Source: Nitrospinaceae bacterium
Lineage (GTDB): Bacteria > Nitrospinota > Nitrospinia > Nitrospinales > VA-1
DNA length: 64,000 nt
NCBI GenBank assembly: GCA_029261655.1
Contig: JAJDAY010000010.1
Span: forward strand, 1-64,000
Direction of reading: 5' to 3'
Below are positions 24,889-31,926 of the stretch, piece by piece. Under the pieces are notes generated by a model that searched no databases, had not been told where the DNA came from, and saw only the letters and a program-made list of their open reading frames with translations. Position 1 is the first letter of the stretch. Each line of letters begins with the position of its first letter. Position numbers and translations under genes: made by a program.

Positions 24889-25821
24889 TCACTCCAGCAA
24901 GGGACGGCCGTATTTTTCAGAAAAACTTTTAAGACGGTTTCTGGTGTCTTGAGCAAATTCCGGATAATCATATTTGGAATAAATACTCTCGGCCTTTTTT
25001 AAATGGGCCATGGCCTCTGTTCCCCGATTGGTTTTGTCATACAGCAGACCCAGGTTCCAATAGGCGTGGGCATTTTCCGGGGCCAACCGGATCACTTCCT
25101 GAAACTCATGGATAGCCGCATCGAAGTTTTGCGACTTCCAATACACCAAACCATTCTGAAAATGACTGTCGGGGCCATTGGGGTCCAATCGGACCACCTC
25201 ATCGGTTTTCTCAATGCTTTTTCCGACACTCCTATTTTTGTCTGGTACAAGGGGGTTCGCGGGTTTCGTAACCTGATTGAGAGAATCCGGTGCGTCTATG
25301 TTGTCCGTTTCTTCCGGGGTATACGGTATCACTTCACTCAGTTTCCCGCTGTTTTCCAGTTCTTCCAACGCCTTGAGCATGGCGTTGACACTGTTCTCAA
25401 TTTCATTGAGTTGGCCTGCCTTACCCGTTGCAGGTTCGTTGCTTGGCTTGGAAGTGCGAGCAGGATCAACAGGATTTATCGTAATGGCTTCATTGGAAGT
25501 CTCAAAAATATTTTCTTCGGCATTTTTTGGAAGCGGGTCGGCGGACGGTTGAACACGCTCTTCCGGCTGTGAGAAAATCGCCATGGGGTCGTCCGGCGCT
25601 TTGGTTTTTTCGGTTTTATTTTTTGGAAGCAGCGATTCCTCACCCCTCTCCTCATCAGTTTGCAGTTCTTCCAACAGCCGGATCATGTCGTCCATGTCCT
25701 GCTTAGAGTTGTCTTGTTGAAGCGGGTCTATCGCAGGCGGTTCATCCTGCGCCAGGGAAATGTAGCTGAATCCTGAATACCACACGGCGATTATTAAAAA
25801 CGCGTACAATATTTTTTTCAT
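24889..25821 (-). CDS. Secreted TPR protein
   Basis: 310 residues. A signal peptide (LYAFLIIAVWYSGFSYISLAQD) is followed by a long low-complexity acidic/Pro region (about 25-200), then TPR repeats (VVRLDPNGPDSHFQNGLVYW, VIRLAPENAHAYWNLGLLYD, EAMAHLKKAESIYSKY). The end, RLKSFSEKYGRPLL, is similar to the ends of two other TPR genes just to the right. TPRs mediate protein-protein contacts; a periplasmic assembly role is plausible. A GACGAGG/CCTCGTC hairpin overlaps its stop codon. Confidence 0.75.
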   Translation of the reverse strand: MKKILYAFLIIAVWYSGFSYISLAQDEPPAIDPLQQDNSKQDMDDMIRLLEELQTDEERGEESLLPKNKTEKTKAPDDPMAIFSQPEERVQPSADPLPKNAEENIFETSNEAITINPVDPARTSKPSNEPATGKAGQLNEIENSVNAMLKALEELENSGKLSEVIPYTPEETDNIDAPDSLNQVTKPANPLVPDKNRSVGKSIEKTDEVVRLDPNGPDSHFQNGLVYWKSQNFDAAIHEFQEVIRLAPENAHAYWNLGLLYDKTNRGTEAMAHLKKAESIYSKYDYPEFAQDTRNRLKSFSEKYGRPLLE

Positions 25822-26053
25822 GGCATGACCTTCCGGGTCCGTTATGGGGATTCCCAGATATACAATTTTTCCATGAATTAATCAATAGATAGTTTTGATC
25901 CGTTTTATCAATAATTTGCAGGTCGTGCGGATGTTGGTAACTTGTTGATACTCTGTTAATAAAAGGATATCCCTGTGGGGAATAACAGCCGTCTGAAAAT
26001 ATTTTTTAGGAAGCCTTAAGAGGAAAGCCGATTTGGGCGAGATGAGCGGCCTT

Positions 26054-26067
26054 GACCCAAAGCGGAC
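26054..26067 (+). repeat. GACCCAAAG repeat core, copy 4
   Basis: An isolated GACCCAAAGCGGAC core in the 305-bp gap 25822-26126, without clear flanking arms. I see no gene in that gap. Confidence 0.5.
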
Positions 26068-26126
26068 GGGACACGACAAAAGGATTCATTTGAGCAGCAG
26101 GAATAAAAAAAATGTGTTACCGAAGA

Positions 26127-26477
26127 TCAGTAATCCCAGTCAAAAATCCAGACATTGACAAAACCCAGTTGGGGGTCATTGAGTTTATTTTCCAACGCCT
26201 TCACCTGCTTGATACGGTTCTCGCGGTAAGGGTTTTCTAGAGGATCTTCATCGAACACGTCCAAATACTTTTTTTTGTATTTGCGATGCAGTGTCCAGAT
26301 TTCTTCAAGTTTCAAGGTGGATTCGTAAATCAGTTTGTCGGGTCCAAGGTCCAGCTTTTTAAACCGGCGATCCTTTATTAATTCCAGTTCATCCCACCAG
26401 GAAACCTTTTTCAACGTCCACAGTTCTTTGCCATTTTTTTCCTGGGTCAACCCCGTCAGTGCAAGTCCAAGCGCCAT
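26127..26477 (-). CDS. Hypothetical protein
   Basis: 116 residues from the ATG at 26477, which has AGGA 6 nt upstream and begins 10 bp after the stop of the preceding TPR gene; a longer frame to 26531 would overlap that gene by 44 bp. Contains a central highly charged region rich in Lys and Asp and ends GFVNVWIFDWDY. The short hydrophobic start (MALGLALTG) could be a weak signal or simply a helix. It is likely translated with its TPR neighbour. No family is recognised. Confidence 0.55.
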   Translation of the reverse strand: MALGLALTGLTQEKNGKELWTLKKVSWWDELELIKDRRFKKLDLGPDKLIYESTLKLEEIWTLHRKYKKKYLDVFDEDPLENPYRENRIKQVKALENKLNDPQLGFVNVWIFDWDY

Positions 26478-26487
26478 AAATATCCTG

Positions 26488-27021
26488 TTATTGGGAAGTA
26501 AAATCTTCCGGGCGATATCCGTATCGGTCAAACCATTCCCGCAAAGCTTTTCTGGCTTTCGCGATCCCTCTTTTATCCTTATTTTTCATGAAGAGCTTTT
26601 CAGATTCTCTCATGTGGGAGATCGCGTTTTCTCCATCTCCCTCGACTAAGTAGGTGAGGCTGATATTGAAATGAGCGCCTGCGTTCCCAGGTTGAATTTG
26701 CAGTGACTTCTTCAAATGTTCGATCGAATCCTTATAAAGTCGGCGGGCTTTTTCCATGTCGGTATTATTATTGCGGGTCCATAAAATACGGTCGGCTTTT
26801 GATTCATAATACCGGCCCAGCTCATAAAATTTGGTTCCCATTTGAAAATGCAGATTCGGGTCATCGGGTTTTGCTTTCAACCGATCGTCAAAAAATGAAA
26901 TTTGCCGGGTGAGTACCTCCAGCCTTTCTTCTTCATTCCCTGTCTCATCAGCAACGGCATTTTTACTCCCCACCGCAGGAATCAATAATAATACCAGAAG
27001 CAAACAAAAATACTTTTTCAT
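26488..27021 (-). CDS. Secreted TPR protein, paralogue B
   Basis: 177 residues with a signal peptide (FCLLLVLLLIPAVGSKNAVAD). TPR-like helices follow (DPNLHFQMGTKFYELGRYY, IQPGNAGAHFNISLTYLVEG). The C-terminal block GIAKARKALREWFDRYGYRP, then EDF, is shared with the next gene to the right (TAEARRSLRHYFEKYSYKPE), and loosely with 24889-25821. The three genes look like a local paralogous family exported to the periplasm. Confidence 0.75.
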   Translation of the reverse strand: MKKYFCLLLVLLLIPAVGSKNAVADETGNEEERLEVLTRQISFFDDRLKAKPDDPNLHFQMGTKFYELGRYYESKADRILWTRNNNTDMEKARRLYKDSIEHLKKSLQIQPGNAGAHFNISLTYLVEGDGENAISHMRESEKLFMKNKDKRGIAKARKALREWFDRYGYRPEDFTSQ

Positions 27022-27062
27022 ATCTCTCCCCTCAATTTTTTTGAATCGCCCTTAAACTCCAG

Positions 27063-27545
27063 TCATAGGGTGATCTCAAAATCTTCCGGTTTGTAACTGT
27101 ATTTTTCAAAATAATGACGCAGGCTTCTTCTCGCCTCGGCGGTTCCTTTCACATTCTTTTGCGACATAAATATTTTTTCCGCTTTTTTTGCATAGATGAT
27201 GGCATTGGCGCCGTCCTTCATTTGATCGTATAACCTGGCCAGGGATAAAAATGTTTCAGGATCATTGGACCCGTGTTTTACCTCGTCGTTGTATTTTTCA
27301 ATTTGACCTTTGAGATTTTCCCTGGGTTCTTCCTTATTTTTTCTGAGACGCGTTAATTCCTTTTCCAGAAAATGATTCACGGCGTCGACGAAATGGCGTT
27401 GCCATTCCTCGCTCAGTTCCTGGATTTTCTGTTCAATATTTTGCTCCTCCAAAATGTTCACGCCTTCAGCAACGGTGATCGAAGGCACGGTCATAATAAA
27501 CAATAAAAATGCTGACAAAAAATTAGAAATTTTTTTCATAGCCAT
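27063..27545 (-). CDS. Secreted TPR-like protein, paralogue C
   Basis: 160 residues. Signal peptide LSAFLLFIMTVPSITVAEG, then a coiled charged region and one TPR pair (DPETFLSLARLYDQMKDGAN) and the shared C-terminal block RRSLRHYFEKYSYKPEDF. The ATG at 27545 or the one two codons later are both possible starts. It lies 41 bp upstream of paralogue B in the same direction, so the two are probably co-transcribed. Confidence 0.7.
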   Translation of the reverse strand: MAMKKISNFLSAFLLFIMTVPSITVAEGVNILEEQNIEQKIQELSEEWQRHFVDAVNHFLEKELTRLRKNKEEPRENLKGQIEKYNDEVKHGSNDPETFLSLARLYDQMKDGANAIIYAKKAEKIFMSQKNVKGTAEARRSLRHYFEKYSYKPEDFEITL

Positions 27546-27914
27546 CTCATATTTGATTTTCGTTTTTTAGAATCCTGCAAGAATAACCTGTCATGGGAGG
27601 GATCGAACAGGTGCCCCCCAGGTCATTCCTGTTTTTCTAAAGCTCTTTAAAGATTACAATAGTTTTTGGGAAAATCAAATGAGCTCTGTCACACCCACCC
27701 AATTATTTGGCTTGAAATTCCAGGCCCCCCTTTCGCATTGGCCGGATAGGAGAAGGTTCGTTCGTTGTGAACGTTCATTGGTTTATAACCCATTGAGCTA
27801 TTGGCAGTTACTGTTGGGCACCTATTTTTTGCTTGCAAAATATTACTCCCTGAAAGATTCTTGAGTGAACCAGGGGAAATTTTTCAGGAAATTGTTTTTT
27901 TTAAGGAGAAGAAA
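27546..27914. other. Divergent gap, no convincing gene
   Basis: 369 bp. A 61-codon plus-strand frame (27679-27864) lacks a ribosome-binding site and family, and is not called. The strong TTAAGGAGAAG at the right edge belongs to the next gene. Confidence 0.4.
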
Positions 27915-28253
27915 ATGAGGCATTTGAAGATGATGGGTTTGGCACTGTGCCTTTCGGCTGTTTTTGCGGTCTCTCAGAGTTGGGCTGGAGATGAGACGAT
28001 GTTGTATCCCGAATGCGACAAAATCAGTGATGCGGACCGGAAGAATATCTGCCGTGCCACCAGCAACCCCAATCATGGGCAAAAGGGGGTTAACCGGTTT
28101 ACCAATAAGGACCACAGTTGGTACTACTGTTCTCTGGTCAAAGGTAGAGACTTGCAAAACCTCTGTCTGGCCTGGGTTGATTCCAAAAAAGCCAAATGTG
28201 ACCTGATCGGAAATCAGGACATCGCCAAGGAATGCCTGTCTAAATTCAAGTAG
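27915..28253 (+). CDS. Small secreted Cys-rich protein
   Basis: 112 residues from the ATG at 27915, which has AAGGAG at ideal spacing. The signal peptide is MRHLKMMGLALCLSAVFAVS, ending SWAGD. The mature chain has six Cys (PEC, NIC, YYC, NLC, AKC and KEC contexts), so up to three disulfides, and a Trp/Tyr-rich centre (HSWYYC). It is probably periplasmic or extracellular. No family is recognised. Confidence 0.65.
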   Translation: MRHLKMMGLALCLSAVFAVSQSWAGDETMLYPECDKISDADRKNICRATSNPNHGQKGVNRFTNKDHSWYYCSLVKGRDLQNLCLAWVDSKKAKCDLIGNQDIAKECLSKFK

Positions 28254-28360
28254 ACTTGGGAGAGGGGGACCGGTTTTTGCAACTCATTCAGGAAGACCGG
28301 GTGTCATAACAAATCGCGAAATTCAGGCCGGAAAGGCAGCCAGGCCAGGGAGTCTCCAGC

Positions 28361-29803
28361 TTATTTTTGCCTGGCGTACCAGGCCAGCATTTCTGCGACC
28401 ACCTTGTGACTCATGGTCGCCGCCAGTTCCACCGGCATCTTGCCATTGTTATTTTTAGCTTTCAGGTCAGCGCCCTCATTGACCAGCAGTTCAGCCGTCG
28501 ATTTCCTTCCCCACTCGGCGGCCAGGTGTAACGGAGTGGAACCTTCGTTATCGGTCGAGCCGATTTTTGCCTTATTTTCTATCAATAAAGCGGCCACTCC
28601 ATCCTTCCCGCTTTGCGCGGCTAAGTGAAGCGGAGTGAGTCCTTTTTGATTCTTTGCGTCGACTTCAACGCCCATGCGAAGAAGAAGCTTCACAGCTTCC
28701 TTGTGCCCGCCTTTTGCCGCGAAATGCAGACAAGTCGTCCCATCCTTTTCCGTGGCGTGAACATTGGCTCCCCGAGAGACGAGCAATTCCATCGTAGAGC
28801 GGTGGCCTCCGGCAGAGGCGGAAAGCAGGGGTGTGTTGTCTACAAGGTCTTTCGCACGGATGTCGGCCCCATGGTCCAGTAATATTTTAACCACCTCGTC
28901 GTGCCCTCCGCCCGCGGCGAAATGCAGAGGGGTCGGCCCGGCTTTTTTCCTGACGTCCACCTTGGCGCCATTCGTGACGAGCAATTTTGCAAGGTCGGCG
29001 TATCCCTTTCTCGAAGCCGAAAATAAAGGAGAACTTCCTTTGGGATTGACATCGGCGCCATTCTCGATAAGAACCTTCGCCGCTTCCAGGCGGTTTTCCA
29101 GGGCCGCGAGATTGAGCGGCGTCAAACCAAACTGGTCTTCGGCATTTGCTTTTGCGCCTCTTTTAAGCAGGAGCGACACCACATCGGCTTTTCCTTTACC
29201 AGATGCCCAATGCAGAGGTTGTTTTTTATATTTGTCCTGGATGTCGAATTCAGCGCCTTTGGCCAACAGCAAATTGACCAGACTCAGGTGACCTTCACCC
29301 GCTGAGAAGTGCAGAGGCGCCGCCTGTTTTTTATTTTGCGGGTTCAAGTCCGCGCCTTTAAGAATGAGCGTTCTTGCCACTTCAAGGTTTCCCTCGTGGC
29401 TGGCCGTGTGCAAAGGGGTATCGCCGACAAAGTTTTTCACATTGAGGTCGGCATTTTTGGATAAAAGAAACTGGACGAGATCGGCGCTTCCATTCCGGGC
29501 CGCAAGGTATAAAGGCGTATTGCCCTTACGATTTCTGGCATCAATAAGAGCGCCATTGGCAAGAAGCAGTTCTGCCATTTCCTGGGAGCCATTTTCTACG
29601 GCGGAATGCAAAGAAGAATTGCCGTCGGCTGTGGTCGCGTTGACATTGGCGCCATTCTGGATCAACAAGTTGACTTTGTTAATATCTCCGGAATTCACGG
29701 CATCGGTGATGAGGGGGGTTTTCACGGACTGGCAGGAGGCCAGAAAGAAAATCCCTAATACAGCCACTTCAATAACCCGGCCCAAATAATTTTTTTTATT
29801 CAT
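28361..29803 (-). CDS. Ankyrin-repeat lipoprotein
   Basis: 480 residues from the ATG at 29803 (GGAGA about 10 nt upstream); a start at 29836 would add 11 residues. The signal segment ends FFLASCQS, a lipobox with Cys. The rest is built from about 14 ankyrin repeats of ~33 residues (repeated TPLHLAA, LLL..GA motifs), with one shortened repeat (GADVNPKGSSPL). Such an array forms a long solenoid for protein binding. Being lipid-anchored in the envelope it probably recruits or protects partners there. Confidence 0.88.
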   Translation of the reverse strand: MNKKNYLGRVIEVAVLGIFFLASCQSVKTPLITDAVNSGDINKVNLLIQNGANVNATTADGNSSLHSAVENGSQEMAELLLANGALIDARNRKGNTPLYLAARNGSADLVQFLLSKNADLNVKNFVGDTPLHTASHEGNLEVARTLILKGADLNPQNKKQAAPLHFSAGEGHLSLVNLLLAKGAEFDIQDKYKKQPLHWASGKGKADVVSLLLKRGAKANAEDQFGLTPLNLAALENRLEAAKVLIENGADVNPKGSSPLFSASRKGYADLAKLLVTNGAKVDVRKKAGPTPLHFAAGGGHDEVVKILLDHGADIRAKDLVDNTPLLSASAGGHRSTMELLVSRGANVHATEKDGTTCLHFAAKGGHKEAVKLLLRMGVEVDAKNQKGLTPLHLAAQSGKDGVAALLIENKAKIGSTDNEGSTPLHLAAEWGRKSTAELLVNEGADLKAKNNNGKMPVELAATMSHKVVAEMLAWYARQK

Positions 29804-29990
29804 TAAGATGTCGTCTCCCTGTTCACGTCTTTCCAATTTATTTCAGTGGAACGGGCCTGTCAAATATTTCTAAGTAATCTACTGTTTCATCAGTCCTTTG
29901 TTTAATTCTTAAAGTTCGCCCTGTTTACAGTAGTATGTTTCGGGAGTGTTGATCTGTTGTGGAGACCCTGATACGAGGAGGTCGTTTTCG

Positions 29991-30344
29991 ATGGCAAACG
30001 AGTTAAAAACAAGAGAGACGACCAAAATCATTCTGGTTCATTTTACCGGAGACGCGAGCGTCACTTTCGGTCAGGTGAGGCAGGAGGCCAGTCAGCGGGG
30101 AATGAGTGAGACAGGAGTCCACTTCGTAATAGAAAGAGATGGAAAGTTATTGATGGGAAGGCATCAGAGTAAGGTGGGGTCTCACTATCCCGAGTATGAT
30201 GACTTGAGCGTCGGGATATTGGTCGCGGCTGTCAGGGATGACATGAATGAAGTGCAATCCATCGCGTTGACCTTGCTCCTCGAAAAACTGCAGGCGGATT
30301 ATCCATCCATAGAAAGCATTAAATATGTTTACCGGACCGAGTGA
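29991..30344 (+). CDS. PGRP/T7-lysozyme-like protein, incomplete active site
   Basis: 117 residues from the ATG at 29991 (AGGAGG upstream). The pattern KIILVHFTGD, then RGMSETGVHFVIERDGKLLMGR and HYPEYDDLSVGILVAA resembles the start of type-2 amidases/peptidoglycan-recognition proteins such as T7 lysozyme. The chain ends before the region that carries the second zinc His and the Cys ligand, so only the VHFTG His is kept. Amidase activity is doubtful; a peptidoglycan- or partner-binding remnant is more likely. It has no signal peptide. Confidence 0.65.
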   Translation: MANELKTRETTKIILVHFTGDASVTFGQVRQEASQRGMSETGVHFVIERDGKLLMGRHQSKVGSHYPEYDDLSVGILVAAVRDDMNEVQSIALTLLLEKLQADYPSIESIKYVYRTE

Positions 30345-30427
30345 TGGAGGATTTTTCTCAAGGCATTGCTGGGATGGAACCCACTAAAAAAGGTCTTTGC
30401 TATCGCCCGTCACCGGCGCCTTAAGAT

Positions 30428-31168
30428 TCAATTCATCGAATCGTTTTCCATGGCGTGATTGAATATTTCTTTGGCGCGCAAAAAATAGGGTTTGGCTTCC
30501 TTGTCTTTGCCCATCAGGCGATAAAGTTCAGCCAGGTTGTTCAGGGGAATGGCGACATTCGGATGCTTGGGACCGAGGGATTTTTCGTGAATATCCAAAG
30601 ACCGGAGGTACATCATTTCAGCCTTAGGGTATTCGCCCATATTTTTATACATGCCCGCAATATTGTTGAGCGCAAGAGCCGCAAAAAAATGATCCGGACC
30701 CAGAGCTTTATTGATGATCATCAGGGATCTCAGGTACATCGGTTCGGCCTTGATGTAATCGTCCATCTGGATGTATAAGTCCGCCAGATTGATCAAAGCA
30801 AACGCGCTGATGGGATGCTCATTCCCAAGCGTCTCGGTGATCACATCCAGTGATTGGGAATACAGGGTTTCCGCGCTCTTATAATCTCCATTTGTCTCAT
30901 AGGCCTCGGCCAGGTCTTTCAAACGAACCGCCTCGGCAGGAAGTTCAGAACGCTCTGAGTCGGCGTTCCTTTCCAGGCTCGCCATGCGGGCGGAACCGAG
31001 TGCGCTATTTTCCTGAAACACCTGTTTTTCGCAGGCCAGCATTTTTTTGGAAGGACACCCCTTTGCGGCTTCGAAATTTCCATACCCAAGAGCCGACGCC
31101 GGATTCAGCAACAAACCCAGAGACAAACAAAATAAAGCCACTTTTCTATTAAAAGATTGCATGGTCAT
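30428..31168 (-). CDS. Secreted TPR protein (42-residue kinesin-light-chain type)
   Basis: 246 residues with a signal peptide (VALFCLSLGLLLNPASALGYG). Four regular 42-residue TPR units follow (LKDLAEAYETNGDYKSAETL, ALINLADLYIQMDDYIKAEP, ALNNIAGMYKNMGEYPKAEM, PLNNLAELYRLMGKDKEAKP), separated by LG.EHP-type linkers. This is the TPR_10/12 class, protein-binding. An envelope location is inferred. Its partner is unknown. Confidence 0.8.
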   Translation of the reverse strand: MTMQSFNRKVALFCLSLGLLLNPASALGYGNFEAAKGCPSKKMLACEKQVFQENSALGSARMASLERNADSERSELPAEAVRLKDLAEAYETNGDYKSAETLYSQSLDVITETLGNEHPISAFALINLADLYIQMDDYIKAEPMYLRSLMIINKALGPDHFFAALALNNIAGMYKNMGEYPKAEMMYLRSLDIHEKSLGPKHPNVAIPLNNLAELYRLMGKDKEAKPYFLRAKEIFNHAMENDSMN

Positions 31169-31388
31169 TTCTATCCTTCCGGTTGGGAGTTAATCTGTCG
31201 ATGTTGGAAGTATAGAAATCAGGTATTACAGGGGGGTCAACCTAGGGTTACAGTTTGGTAAAACACCGGCAGGTGTCACAGAAAAACGCTGGAAAAACGG
31301 GAAAATTTTTTGAAAAACCGGGGGTTGCGGGAAAACTGGTGGCAGGCGTTTTTGCGCTGAAAAGAGCCAGCTGGAACAGGAGTTCCAG

Positions 31389-31769
31389 CTATTGTCCGGG
31401 GTTATTGATACCGGTGATTAAATCTTTTTGGGAAAGCATGCCGATGACCAGATGATTTTCGGTCACCGCTGAGAACTGGATGCGATTGGATTCCATGAAC
31501 TGGCTGGCTTCCTGAAGGGAACTATGATGGTCCAGACAGGGAATGGGTTGTTCCATGGATTCTCGTATAAAGCCGGTCTCAGGAGACAGGCCGCCGGTGA
31601 TCCTGTCGATCACATTGGATTTAATGGCGATCCCGACATAACGACCGCCTTCTTCCACAAACAGGGCATCGACCTGTTGCGTATGGAAAAAAAGGATGGC
31701 CTCTGAAAGAGTGCATTCAGACCCGATACTGAATACCGGAGACTGCATGAATTGGCCGATCTCGCCCAT
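31389..31769 (-). CDS. Two-CBS-domain protein
   Basis: 126 residues starting MGEIGQFMQSPVFSIG (ATG at 31769, GGGAGA upstream). Two CBS motifs are visible: ECTLSEAILFFHTQQVDALFVEEGGRYVGIAI and HHSSLQEASQFMESNRIQFSAVTENHLVIGMLSQKDL. A CBS pair forms a Bateman module that senses adenine nucleotides or similar ligands. There is no fused enzyme domain, so it may regulate another protein in trans. Confidence 0.85.
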   Translation of the reverse strand: MGEIGQFMQSPVFSIGSECTLSEAILFFHTQQVDALFVEEGGRYVGIAIKSNVIDRITGGLSPETGFIRESMEQPIPCLDHHSSLQEASQFMESNRIQFSAVTENHLVIGMLSQKDLITGINNPGQ

Positions 31770-31926
31770 GGTGAATTTCTCCCAAAAAATTAAGAATCGC
31801 TGGAAATGTTCGGTATATAGATATGTTCCCATTAATTAGATGGAAATTCAATAAGAATTTGATTTTAAAGGGGATATTTTAGTGGTGCCGGGTGAGATGG
31901 GCCGTTTCAGGGGCTGGATTAGCGTT

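Noticed and set aside
24860-24891. GACGAGG/CCTCGTC hairpin between nfu and the TPR gene
   Set aside because: Perfect stem but no T-run on either strand and it overlaps a stop codon; not called as a terminator.
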